Shown here piece by piece: positions 35,270 through 46,214 of a DNA stretch of 64,000 bases. This stretch comes from Natronospira bacteriovora. Lineage in GTDB: Bacteria; Pseudomonadota; Gammaproteobacteria; Natronospirales; Natronospiraceae. Made by a program: the position numbers and the translations under genes. The stretch covers positions 24,048-88,047 of the forward strand of contig NZ_JAVDDT010000009.1 of NCBI RefSeq assembly GCF_030848495.1, read 5' to 3'. The first letter of the stretch is position 1. Every line of letters begins with the position of its first letter. A model generated the notes under the pieces. That model did not search any database and was not told where the DNA came from. It saw only the letters and a program-made list of their open reading frames with translations.

Positions 35270-37579
35270 TCACTCGGAACCCGGCGGCGGCGCCGCCAGC
35301 ACCTCTCGTGAGCCGTTGGGCTGGAGCGGACCAACGATGCCGGCCTCCTCCATCTGTTCGATCATGCGGGCGGCCCGGTTGTAACCGATCTTCAGGCGCC
35401 GCTGGACACCGGATATGGAGGCCTTGCGGGTCTCGGTCACCAGCCTGACGGCCTGATCATACAGCGGGTCGCTTTCATCGCCACCGTCATTGCCCTCTCC
35501 GGGTAGACTGGGCATGCCGGGCACGGGTTCCGACGGGCCGTTGAGCACATCCTCGTCGTACTCCGGCTCTCCGCTCTTCTTGAGCTCCGCCACCACACGG
35601 TGAACTTCCTGATCCGACACGAACGCCCCGTGAACTCGCTCGGGCATGCTGGTGCCCGGCGGCAGGAAGAGCATGTCACCGTGACCCAGCAGGGATTCGG
35701 CGCCCATCTGGTCGAGAATGGTGCGGGAATCTACCCGGGAGCTCACCTGGAAGGCGATACGGGCCGGGATGTTGGCCTTGATCAGGCCGGTGATCACATC
35801 CACCGAGGGGCGCTGGGTGGCCAGGATCAGGTGGATGCCGGAGGCACGCGCCTTCTGCGCCAGGCGAGCGATGAGCTCCTCCACCTTCTTGCCCACGATC
35901 ATCATCATGTCGGCCAGCTCATCGATCACCACCACGATCTGCGGCATGGTGCCGAGGATCTCCGGCTCGGGCAGGTCGCCCGGCTCGGCATCCGGGGGTG
36001 CATCGCGGTTGGCCAGGGGATCCCTGATGGGCTCGCCCGCCTTCTCCGCGTCCCGAATCTTGCGGTTGTAACCTGCCAGGTTGCGCACCCCCAGGGCCGC
36101 CATCAGGCGATAACGCCGCTCCATCTCCCCCACGCACCATTTGAGGGCATTGGCGGCATCCTTCATGTCGGTCACCACCGGCGCGAGCAGGTGGGGAATG
36201 CCCTCATAGACCGACAGCTCCAGCATCTTGGGGTCGATCATGATCAGGCGCATGTTCTCGGGCGTGTCCTTGTACAGGAGGCTGAGAATCATGGCGTTGA
36301 TGGCCACCGATTTACCGGAGCCCGTGGTACCGGCGATGAGCAGATGAGGCATCTTCTGCAGATCGGCCACCATGGGGCGGCCACTGATGTCCTTGCCCAG
36401 CGCCAGGGTCAGCGGAGAACGGGAAGCGTCGTAGGCCTCGGACTTGAGGATCTCGCCCAGGGTCAGCAACTCGCGATCTTCATTGGGGATCTCCAGGCCC
36501 ACCACCGACTTGCCGGGGATCACCTCCACCACGCGCACGCTGATGGCCGACATGGCCCGGGCCAGATCCTTGGAGAGATTGCTGATCTGGCTGACCTTCA
36601 CGCCGGGCGCGGGCTGCAGCTCGAAGCGGGTTACCACCGGGCCGGGATTGACCGCCACCACTTCCACTTCGACCCCGAAATCCTTGAGCTTGTGCTCCAC
36701 CAGGCGGCTCATGGCCTCCAGGGCCGACTCGGAATAGCCCCCCTTGCGGGCCGGCGGGCTGTCCAGCAGGGACAGCGGCGGCAGGCTGGTGGCCCCCGGC
36801 GTGACCGGCGAAGGCTCGAACAGGGTCTGCTGGCGTTCCCGCTCGCTGCGCTGGCTGGGCTTGACGTCGCGGAGCACGGGGGCAATCTTCGGCGGCTTGC
36901 GCTTCTGGGCTTCCCGGGTCTTTTCCCGCAGTTCGGCCACCTGATCCCGGCGCTTGCGACGATCCGCCAGCCACTGCCGGAAGCGCTGCCAGCGGTTCCG
37001 AAGCCGCTCGGCCTGCAGCAGGGTGAAACGGCCGGTGGCATCCATCACGGCCAGCCAGGACAGGCCGGTGAACAGGGTCACCCCGGTGAAGAACAGGGCG
37101 AGGAGAATCAGGGTACTTCCCACGTAGCCGAGGGTGTCGCTGGCAAAGCTGCCCAGAGCAGCGCCCAGGACACCGCCGGCATCCAGCGGCACGCGCGCCG
37201 GGTCAACGGCCCAGTTCATGGAGCACAGGGTGCTGGCCGTGGCCACGGCGAGAAGCAGCCCGACAAAGCGCAACCCGAGCGCCAGGCCGTCCAGCCCTTC
37301 ACCATCATTGCTCGGCGCGCGAAAGATCAGCCAGCCACTCCAGACCACCAGCACGGGGAGCAGATAGGCCGGGTAGCCCAGCAGGAAAAGGAGGAAATCA
37401 GCGATCCAGGCCCCGGTGGGGCCGACCCAGTTAGAGACGCCCCCGAATCCACCGGTGTGGGAGAAGCCGGGATCATTGGGGTTGTAGCTGGCAAGCGCCG
37501 CCAGCAGAACGAGCGCCAGGGCCAGGCAGATCCAGAAGGCCGACTCCCGCAGTCCATGCGCCAGACGCTCCCGCGTCAC
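35270..37579 (-). CDS. ftsK: FtsK, DNA translocase of the divisome
   Basis: A 769-residue protein with four N-terminal membrane helices, a short Pro/Arg-rich linker and a C-terminal motor. Walker A is GTTGSGKS, Walker B is [13 protein letters not shown], and the final 70 residues form the winged-helix gamma domain that reads KOPS sites ([24 protein letters not shown]). It pumps the terminus region and activates XerCD during division. I place the start at a GTG (37579) because GGGGAG lies 6 bases upstream and it leaves a short cytoplasmic tail before helix 1; the frame is open for 26 further codons upstream, with only TTG or GTG starts. Confidence 0.93.
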   Translation of the reverse strand: MTRERLAHGLRESAFWICLALALVLLAALASYNPNDPGFSHTGGFGGVSNWVGPTGAWIADFLLFLLGYPAYLLPVLVVWSGWLIFRAPSNDGEGLDGLALGLRFVGLLLAVATASTLCSMNWAVDPARVPLDAGGVLGAALGSFASDTLGYVGSTLILLALFFTGVTLFTGLSWLAVMDATGRFTLLQAERLRNRWQRFRQWLADRRKRRDQVAELREKTREAQKRKPPKIAPVLRDVKPSQRSERERQQTLFEPSPVTPGATSLPPLSLLDSPPARKGGYSESALEAMSRLVEHKLKDFGVEVEVVAVNPGPVVTRFELQPAPGVKVSQISNLSKDLARAMSAISVRVVEVIPGKSVVGLEIPNEDRELLTLGEILKSEAYDASRSPLTLALGKDISGRPMVADLQKMPHLLIAGTTGSGKSVAINAMILSLLYKDTPENMRLIMIDPKMLELSVYEGIPHLLAPVVTDMKDAANALKWCVGEMERRYRLMAALGVRNLAGYNRKIRDAEKAGEPIRDPLANRDAPPDAEPGDLPEPEILGTMPQIVVVIDELADMMMIVGKKVEELIARLAQKARASGIHLILATQRPSVDVITGLIKANIPARIAFQVSSRVDSRTILDQMGAESLLGHGDMLFLPPGTSMPERVHGAFVSDQEVHRVVAELKKSGEPEYDEDVLNGPSEPVPGMPSLPGEGNDGGDESDPLYDQAVRLVTETRKASISGVQRRLKIGYNRAARMIEQMEEAGIVGPLQPNGSREVLAAPPPGSE

Positions 37580-37798
37580 CGAGCGCTCCCCTTTTTTGCT
37601 CTTCGCCTGCGCCAAAGCTCGGCTCTCCACAGAATCGGTATCAAACAGAACGGGCAAATACCCGGCAGGACTGAAATTTTACCCTGCCCGGCCCCTCGGC
37701 CCAAACCCCCATTTTGTGCTGCCCCGGCCAATCACACAAGGGCAAATCATTCCCCGCGCCGCACCGATCTCTACAATCCTTTTCCAGAGCGGTGATTC

Positions 37799-38179
37799 GG
37801 CGGGTTGGCGGGGGTGTGCCCGGAAGCGTAGCGGGAACCACTGCCCGCTCCCCTTGTACCCGCAGCCAACGGGATTTTTCCTCTCGCGAGGCGCGACGAA
37901 CGTCGTGTAGCCACTGCGCTACATGAGTGAGGAGCAACGACGTCGAGAGGGAAAATCCCGTTGGCCCGAAGGGTTGGCGCTGAGAGTGCCTGCTTCTGCG
38001 TTGCATCGCTTGCCCGTAGCACAGAGGCTACTGTGCTGCGCAATGCGCCTTGAATCAGCCACTCTCAGCGCCAACTGCGGGTACAAGGGGAGCGGGCAGT
38101 GGTTCCGAACAGGACGTTGATTACGCAGCCTACAGGGACGTACTTGCGGCGGTTCCGGGCACGCCCCCACCAACCCGCC
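37799..38179. repeat. Nested palindromic element, cloverleaf-like
   Basis: Four layers of inverted repeats are visible. Outer arms 37799-37825 and 38153-38179 pair over 27 bp with two G-T-compatible mismatches. The next arms, 37834-37865 and 38075-38106, pair perfectly over 32 bp. Inside these are two side-by-side hairpins: 37866-37886 with 37944-37964 (21 bp, one G-T pair), and 37974-37988 with 38060-38074 (15 bp). Each hairpin has a small GTAGC/GCTAC stem in its loop. Only short open frames occur and none has a convincing ribosome site, so it is not protein-coding. The whole ftsK-ald gap (37580-38277) holds this element, a 32-nt dispersed repeat and a terminator, and no gene. Confidence 0.9.
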
Positions 38180-38185
38180 GCCCCC

Positions 38186-38217
38186 TAACCGCTCGGCGCT
38201 CCCCGCTTTTCCGCGAA
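38186..38217. repeat. Dispersed 32-nt repeat, copy 2
   Basis: Matches 5798-5829 at 27 of 32 bases without gaps. It lies just outside the palindromic element and just before the ald terminator. Confidence 0.55.
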
Positions 38218-38223
38218 GAGCAT

Positions 38224-38255
38224 AAAAAAACCGACCGGCAGTGGCTGCCGGCCGG
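38224..38255 (-). terminator. Rho-independent terminator of ald
   Basis: On the minus strand, CCGGCCGGCAG pairs with CTGCCGGTCGG (one U-G pair) around CCA and is followed by seven T. Confidence 0.9.
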
Positions 38256-38277
38256 TTTCCTGAGCACGAGCGGGGCT

Positions 38278-40594
<2,317 letters not shown>

Positions 40595-40603
40595 GGGCGA
40601 TTC

Positions 40604-41740
40604 ATGCACACCCTCGCCTGCATGGCCGATGTACCAGCGGCCGACTGGAACGCGCTGGTGGACTCCGACCAGCCGGCACTGCGGCATGAATTTCTGCATC
40701 AGCTGGAATTCTCCCGGGCCGCGACCCCCGATACCGGCTGGGTGCCTGCCCACCGCCTGGAGCATGATTCACAGGGCGGCCTGATGGCCGCCCTGCCTCT
40801 TTACGAGAAACAGCATTCCTTCGGTGAGTTCGTCTTTGATTTCGCGCTGGCCGATGCCTGGCAACGGCAGGGGCTGGCCTATTATCCGAAACTCCTCTCA
40901 GCCATCCCATTCAGTCCCCTGCCCGGGCCCCGGCTACTGGGCCAGGATGACAGCGCCCGGGAACGCCTGGCCGTGGCAATGGAGTCCATGGCGGATGGTG
41001 AACGCTACTCCACGGCTCATGTCCTGTTCTGCCTGCCACGGGATCTGACGCTGCTTCGCGAACGGGGCTGGATCAGCCGTCACGGCTGTCGCTTCCTCTG
41101 GCAGAATCAGGGGCACGAAACCTTCGATGACTGGCTGCGAACCTTCCGGGCGAAAAAGCGCAAGAACCTGTTGCGGGAAAGACGACGGGTGCACGACCAG
41201 GGGGTGCGATTCCTGTGGCGTGAAGGCGAAGCCCTGGCCTCGGCGGACTGGACAGGCCTGTACGCCCTCTACGCGCGCACCTATCATTTACGTGGGCAGC
41301 GCCCTTACCTGCCACCGGACTTCTTTCGCGGCCTGGCAGGAAGCATGCCGGGACAGCTGTTGATCATCGAGGCCTACGATCGGGAGGATGAACTGATTGC
41401 CATGGCCTTCTGCCTGAAAGGTACAGAGACACTCTACGGTCGCCACTGGGGGGCGGCCCGGGATCTGGACGGCCTGCATTTTGAAACCTGCTATTACCAG
41501 GGTATCGACTACTGCCTGCAGAACAGGCTTCGCGCCTTCGACCCGGGCACCCAGGGGGAGCACAAGCTGCTGCGCGGCTTTGAGCCCATCGAAACCGCAT
41601 CCATGCACTGGATTCCCTCAGGACCGTTGCGACGGGCGGTGGCTGACTATGCGGCCGCGGAGGCAAGACACAATCAGGATTACATGAACGTCGCCCGCCA
41701 ACATCTGCCCTTTCACCGCGATGCCGGGGAAGGGCCATGA
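40604..41740 (+). CDS. DUF482 / peptidogalycan-type GNAT-like protein
   Basis: A 378-residue protein of the DUF482 (FemAB/GNAT-like) family. Typical segments are FLHQLEFSRAATPDTGWVP near the start, the KKRKNLLRERR basic stretch in the middle and GRHWGAARDLDGLHFETCYYQGI later. The family is fused to or linked with acyl/aminoacyl transfer, but a reaction is not established. Here it lies between trxB and aat, overlapping aat by 4 bp, so it is translated with the N-degron transferases; whether it shares their chemistry is open. Confidence 0.87.
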   Translation: MHTLACMADVPAADWNALVDSDQPALRHEFLHQLEFSRAATPDTGWVPAHRLEHDSQGGLMAALPLYEKQHSFGEFVFDFALADAWQRQGLAYYPKLLSAIPFSPLPGPRLLGQDDSARERLAVAMESMADGERYSTAHVLFCLPRDLTLLRERGWISRHGCRFLWQNQGHETFDDWLRTFRAKKRKNLLRERRRVHDQGVRFLWREGEALASADWTGLYALYARTYHLRGQRPYLPPDFFRGLAGSMPGQLLIIEAYDREDELIAMAFCLKGTETLYGRHWGAARDLDGLHFETCYYQGIDYCLQNRLRAFDPGTQGEHKLLRGFEPIETASMHWIPSGPLRRAVADYAAAEARHNQDYMNVARQHLPFHRDAGEGP

Positions 41741-42483
41741 GTCGCCTGCCCTGGATCGAAGCGGATGCCCCTGTGCAGTTCCCGAACCCACAGACGGCCC
41801 TGGATGACCCCAACGGACTGCTGGCGGCGGGGGGTGACCTCTCGCCCCAGCGCCTGCTGACTGCCTACCGGCAGGGGATTTTCCCCTGGTTTGATCGTCG
41901 CAGTCCGATTCTCTGGTGGAGCCCGAACCCGCGCCTGGTGATTTATCCCGGCCATTTGCATGTCAGCCGCCGCCTGCGACGCACCCTCCGACGGATGGAT
42001 TACCAGGTCAGTCTCGACCGGGCCTTCGACCAGGTCATTGCGGCCTGTGCCGATGTTCGACTGCGGCGCGATCAGGACGGCACCTGGATCACCGAATCCA
42101 TGCGCGACGCCTTCCAGGCCCTCCACCGTCTGGGCCATGCACATTCCGTCGAAGTCTGGCGCAAGGATGAGCTGATTGGCGGGTTATACGGCGTTGCCAT
42201 CGGCCGCGTGTTCTTCGGCGAATCCATGTTCAGCCGCCAAAGCGATGGATCCAAGATTGCCATGGCCTGGCTGGACGCCCAGCTCGCCGAATGGGGCTTT
42301 GCCCTCATGGACTGCCAGGTGGAGAATCCGCACCTGTTGCGCATGGGTGCGCTCACCCTGTCCAGGCCGGCATTCCTTGCCGCACTCGATCGCCACACGG
42401 CGGAACCCGGGCCGGCCTCACCGTGGCAGCTGACGACCCGCCCCGAGGCGTGTCGCCGGAAGGATGGCGACGATGAAGGGTGA
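41737..42483 (+). CDS. aat: Leucyl/phenylalanyl-tRNA-protein transferase
   Basis: A 248-residue cytoplasmic enzyme that transfers Leu or Phe from tRNA to proteins with N-terminal Arg or Lys, marking them for ClpAP. Family hallmarks are visible: GLLAAGGDLSPQRLLTAYRQGIFPW, WWSPNPR, and GLYGVAIGRVFFGESMFS in the catalytic half, and MDCQVENPHL. It is overlapped by the upstream DUF482 gene and by bpt downstream. Confidence 0.96.
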   Translation: MSRLPWIEADAPVQFPNPQTALDDPNGLLAAGGDLSPQRLLTAYRQGIFPWFDRRSPILWWSPNPRLVIYPGHLHVSRRLRRTLRRMDYQVSLDRAFDQVIAACADVRLRRDQDGTWITESMRDAFQALHRLGHAHSVEVWRKDELIGGLYGVAIGRVFFGESMFSRQSDGSKIAMAWLDAQLAEWGFALMDCQVENPHLLRMGALTLSRPAFLAALDRHTAEPGPASPWQLTTRPEACRRKDGDDEG

Positions 42484-43183
42484 ACGCCAGCCACGCCTGT
42501 TGCTCACCGCCGAGCAGGACTGCCCGTACCGGGAGGGCCTGCAGGCACGCAATATCGTGCTTGAACCCGGCTCGGTCCGCGATCGTGCGGATCACACTGC
42601 CTTCTCAAGCATCGGTTTTCGTCGCAGCGGCGAGTTCCTCTACCGGCCCCACTGTCGACATTGCAAGGCCTGCATACCCACCCGCATCCCGGTCAGGGAC
42701 TTTCAGTGGCGGCGGCGTCATCGCCGCTGCCTCAAGCGCAACAGCGACCTGAGCGTGGACACACGACCCGTGACTTTCGACGAGGAAGCCTATTCGCTTT
42801 ATCAGCGCTATCAGCGGCTACGCCACGGCGACGGGCCCATGGCCGAGGGGGATGAGCACGACTACATGGGCTTCATTCGCTCCCAGTGGGCGGATACCCG
42901 AATGAGCCATTTTCGCCTGGACGGACAGCTGCTCATGGTGGTGATCAGTGATTGGCTGGAGGACGGCCTGTCAGCCGTGTACACCTATTTCGACCCGGAT
43001 CTGACGCACAGAAGCCTCGGCCAGTACGGCATTCTCTGGCAAATCGAGCAGGTGCGTGAGGCTGGCCTGCCCTATGTCTACCTGGGATACTGGGTGCAGG
43101 AAAGCCCGAAAATGCGGTACAAGACCGATTACCGGCCCATCGAAATGATGATCGAGGGCCACTGGCAGTCACTTTCCACTTGA
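42473..43183 (+). CDS. bpt: Bpt, aspartate/glutamate leucyltransferase
   Basis: A 236-residue member of the arginyl/leucyl-transferase family related to eukaryotic ATE1. The N-terminal CPY and RHCKACIPTRI cysteine motifs and the C-terminal LGYWVQESPKMRYK with the basic end are typical. In Vibrio the enzyme adds Leu to N-terminal Asp or Glu, creating ClpS substrates. I prefer the ATG at 42473 because GGAAGG lies 9 bases upstream; an ATG at 42464 is possible. It overlaps aat by 11 bp. Confidence 0.94.
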   Translation: MKGERQPRLLLTAEQDCPYREGLQARNIVLEPGSVRDRADHTAFSSIGFRRSGEFLYRPHCRHCKACIPTRIPVRDFQWRRRHRRCLKRNSDLSVDTRPVTFDEEAYSLYQRYQRLRHGDGPMAEGDEHDYMGFIRSQWADTRMSHFRLDGQLLMVVISDWLEDGLSAVYTYFDPDLTHRSLGQYGILWQIEQVREAGLPYVYLGYWVQESPKMRYKTDYRPIEMMIEGHWQSLST

Positions 43184-43238
43184 TCCCCGGCCCCGTTTTC
43201 CTTCAGAATCCCCGTTTTCCCGAAACGAGTGAGGCCCA

Positions 43239-43457
43239 ATGGCAAAGGAAGATCACATCACGATGGAAGGCCGGGTTGTCGAAACCCTGCCCAACACCAC
43301 GTTCCGTGTGGAGCTGGAAAATGGTCACATGGTGACCGCCCACATCTCCGGCCGCATGCGCAAGAATTACATCCGCATCCTCACCGGCGACAAGGTCACC
43401 GTCGAGCTGACTCCCTACGACCTCAACAAGGGTCGAATCGTCTACCGGGGTCGCTGA
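43239..43457 (+). CDS. infA: Translation initiation factor IF-1
   Basis: A 72-residue OB-fold protein ([19 protein letters not shown] start, [13 protein letters not shown] near the end) that binds the ribosomal A site during initiation. The length is exactly that of E. coli IF-1. A GAGG ribosome site precedes the ATG. The position next to aat/bpt and opposite clpA is conserved in gammaproteobacteria. Confidence 0.97.
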   Translation: MAKEDHITMEGRVVETLPNTTFRVELENGHMVTAHISGRMRKNYIRILTGDKVTVELTPYDLNKGRIVYRGR

Positions 43458-43475
43458 GTTCGGCCACTCTTGTCG

Positions 43476-43494
43476 GCCCCGGCGAATCCGGGGC
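43476..43494. terminator. Hairpin between convergent infA and clpA
   Basis: A perfect 7-bp stem (GCCCCGG / CCGGGGC) with a 5-nt loop. No T-tract follows on either strand, so it may be a weak terminator or an mRNA end-protecting stem. Confidence 0.35.
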
Positions 43495-43514
43495 TGCTCG
43501 AAACGCCTGACCGC

Positions 43515-45788
43515 CTACTTCTCCTCAACCACGGCCTCGCCCTCTGCGGAGCGGGTCTCCAGTGCCAGCTTGCCGTCCCGGGCGGTTACCGACACGGTAC
43601 CGCCAGTACCGGCCAGCTTGCCGAACAGCAGTTCTTCGGCGAGGGGGCGCTTGATGTGATCCTGGATGATGCGGGCCATGGGGCGTGCCCCCATCTTCGG
43701 GTCGTATCCGCGTTCGGCGATCCATGCCCTGGCGGCTTCGTCGACTTCCAGGGCCACACCCTTTTCTTCCAGCTGAGCTTCCAGCTCGATCAGAAACTTG
43801 TCCACCACCTGGGCGATGGTACGTTCATCCAGCCCCTCGAATTCCACAATGGAATCGAGGCGATTGCGGAACTCGGGCGTGAATACCCGCCGGATGATTT
43901 CCATGCTGTCTGAACTGTTGTCCTGATTCACGAAACCCATCGAGGCACGCGCCCGTTCCTGGGCGCCAGCATTGGTGGTCATGACCACGATGATATTGCG
44001 GAAATCCGCCTTGCGGCCGTTGTTGTCGGTCAGAGTACCGTGATCCATGATCTGGAGCAGGATATTGAACAGCTCCGGGTGTGCCTTCTCGATTTCATCC
44101 AGCAGCAGAACGGCATGTGGTTTCTTGCTTACCGCCTCGGTGAGCAGACCGCCCTGGTCATAACCCACATAGCCCGGCGGCGCACCGATGAGCCGGCTCA
44201 CCGTATGCCGCTCCATGTATTCGGACATATCAAAACGGATCAGGTCGATTCCGAGGATTTTCGCCAACTGACGGGTCACCTCGGTCTTGCCCACCCCTGT
44301 GGGGCCGGCAAAGAGGAAGGAACCGATGGGGCGATCCTGACTGCCGAGACCGGAACGGGACATCTTGATGGCGGAAGACAGGGATTTGATGGCGGCATCC
44401 TGCCCGTAAATCACCAGCTTCAGGTTTCTTTCCAGGTTGCGCAGCACATCCTTGTCGGTATTGGAGACCGTCTTTGGCGGGATACGCGCAATCTTGGCCA
44501 CGATATCTTCCACGTCACTGACATGAATGGTCTTGCGCCGACGGGTGCTCGGGCGAAGCCGCATGTTGGCGCCGGCTTCGTCGATCACGTCGATGGCCTT
44601 GTCGGGCAGGAAGCGATCATTGATGTAGCGGGCCGACAGTTCCGCGGCCGCGCGCAGGGAGCGCAGCGGATACTTCACGTCGTGGTGCTCTTCAAAGCGG
44701 CTTCGCAGTCCCTTGAGAATCTCCACGGTCTCTTCCACCGACGGCTCGGGCACATCGATTTTCTGGAATCGCCGGGAAAGCGCGCGGTCCTTTTCGAAGA
44801 TGCCACGGTATTCCTGATAGGTAGTGGAACCGATGCAGCGCAGGTCGCCGTTGGTGAGCACCGGCTTGATCAAATTGGATGCATCCATGACGCCACCCGA
44901 GGCGGCACCCGCCCCGATGATGGTATGAATCTCGTCAATGAACAGCACGGAACCCGGCCGTCGCTTGAGGTCACTGATCACACCCTTGAGGCGCTTCTCG
45001 AAGTCCCCCCGATACTTGGTGCCGGCAATCAGTGCGCCCAGATCCAGAGAGTAGATGGTAGCCTCGGACAGGGGCTCGGGCACTTCACCATCCACGATCC
45101 GACGCGCCAGGCCTTCCGCCAATGCGGTCTTGCCGACCCCGGCCTCACCCACGAACAGCGGGTTATTCTTGCGACGACGGCAGAGCACCTGCACGGTACG
45201 CTCGATTTCATGTGCCCGCCCGATGAGCGGATCCACCCGCCCCTCGCGGGCCAGACGGTTAAGGTTGGTGGTGTACTTCTCCAGCGGTGTGTTTTCGGCA
45301 TCATCAACCGTGGCTTCATCGTCCTCGGTCTGGCCTTCCACGCCTTCTTCACCGGAAATACGCGAGATGCCGTGGGAAATGTAATTCACCACATCCAGAC
45401 GGGTGATACTCTGCTTGCTTAGCAGGTAGACCGCATGACTTTCCTTTTCGCCGAAAATCGCCACCAGCACATTCGAGGCGGTCACTTCCTTCTTGCCCGA
45501 TGACTGGACATGGAATACCGCCCGTTGCAGCACCCGCTGGAACCCCAGTGTTGGCTGCACATCGTCACCTTCGCTCTCATCCAGCACCGGCGTGGTCTCA
45601 TCGATGAACTGGCCCAGCTCTCGGCGCAGCGCTTCCAGATCCGCGCCGCAGGCCTGCAGAATCTCGATCACCTGACCGGCATCCAGAAGGGCCAGCAGGA
45701 GGTGCTCCACGGTCATGAACTCATGCCGCTTCTGGCGGGCTTCCTTGAAGCCGGCATTGAGACAAAATTCCAGTTCTTTACTCAGCAT
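43515..45788 (-). CDS. clpA: ClpA, ATPase subunit of ClpAP protease
   Basis: A 757-residue AAA+ unfoldase with an N-terminal Clp_N domain (residues 1-145) and two ATPase modules: Walker [13 protein letters not shown] and [12 protein letters not shown], Walker [13 protein letters not shown] and [11 protein letters not shown]. The ClpP-docking loop reads SMGF, in place of the E. coli IGL sequence. It unfolds N-degron substrates delivered by ClpS for ClpP. The ATG follows GAAGGTG. It lies downstream of clpS on the same strand, as in E. coli. Confidence 0.97.
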   Translation of the reverse strand: MLSKELEFCLNAGFKEARQKRHEFMTVEHLLLALLDAGQVIEILQACGADLEALRRELGQFIDETTPVLDESEGDDVQPTLGFQRVLQRAVFHVQSSGKKEVTASNVLVAIFGEKESHAVYLLSKQSITRLDVVNYISHGISRISGEEGVEGQTEDDEATVDDAENTPLEKYTTNLNRLAREGRVDPLIGRAHEIERTVQVLCRRRKNNPLFVGEAGVGKTALAEGLARRIVDGEVPEPLSEATIYSLDLGALIAGTKYRGDFEKRLKGVISDLKRRPGSVLFIDEIHTIIGAGAASGGVMDASNLIKPVLTNGDLRCIGSTTYQEYRGIFEKDRALSRRFQKIDVPEPSVEETVEILKGLRSRFEEHHDVKYPLRSLRAAAELSARYINDRFLPDKAIDVIDEAGANMRLRPSTRRRKTIHVSDVEDIVAKIARIPPKTVSNTDKDVLRNLERNLKLVIYGQDAAIKSLSSAIKMSRSGLGSQDRPIGSFLFAGPTGVGKTEVTRQLAKILGIDLIRFDMSEYMERHTVSRLIGAPPGYVGYDQGGLLTEAVSKKPHAVLLLDEIEKAHPELFNILLQIMDHGTLTDNNGRKADFRNIIVVMTTNAGAQERARASMGFVNQDNSSDSMEIIRRVFTPEFRNRLDSIVEFEGLDERTIAQVVDKFLIELEAQLEEKGVALEVDEAARAWIAERGYDPKMGARPMARIIQDHIKRPLAEELLFGKLAGTGGTVSVTARDGKLALETRSAEGEAVVEEK

Positions 45789-45845
45789 GTCGCACCTTCT
45801 TTATGTCGCCGGTTAATACATGGACCGTTGCAACGGCCGGCTGGT

Positions 45846-46178
45846 TCAGGCCTGCTCCAGAGTACAGAGCAGCGGGTGCTGGTGTTTCTTGGAATACTCG
45901 TTGACCTGGGCCACCTTGGTTTCCGCAATTTCATAGGTAAACACGCCGCAGACTCCCTTTCCCTGAGTATGCACATTGAGCATGATCTGCGTGGCCTTGT
46001 TCCGATCCATCCGGAAGAACCGCTGCAGGACTTCGACCACGAAATCCATCGGCGTGAAATCGTCATTCAGGAGAATGACCTTGTACAGGGGCGGCTTGCG
46101 AACCTCTGGCTTCGCCTCCTGTACGGCAACCCCCGGATTCCCGGGGCTGCTGTCTTGTTGTCCGTTGTATTCGCTCAT
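45846..46178 (-). CDS. clpS: ClpS, N-degron adaptor of ClpA
   Basis: A 110-residue adaptor. A flexible N-terminal extension of about 30 residues precedes the core [21 protein letters not shown], which forms the N-end binding pocket (the DD and M residues). The conserved [10 protein letters not shown] strand follows. It recognises N-terminal Leu, Phe, Tyr and Trp. It is 57 bp upstream of clpA. Confidence 0.96.
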   Translation of the reverse strand: MSEYNGQQDSSPGNPGVAVQEAKPEVRKPPLYKVILLNDDFTPMDFVVEVLQRFFRMDRNKATQIMLNVHTQGKGVCGVFTYEIAETKVAQVNEYSKKHQHPLLCTLEQA

Positions 46179-46214
46179 GCCCCTATTTTAGCCCAAATGA
46201 CCGTTTGTCCGAAG

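Noticed and set aside
35600..37795. 731-codon open frame on the plus strand opposite ftsK
   Set aside because: FtsK is certain on the minus strand; the opposite frame gives His/Gln/Gly-rich nonsense, a shadow of codon bias.
37580..38277. Small protein genes in the ftsK-ald gap
   Set aside because: Short open frames run through the arms of the palindrome and appear symmetrically on both strands; none has a convincing start.
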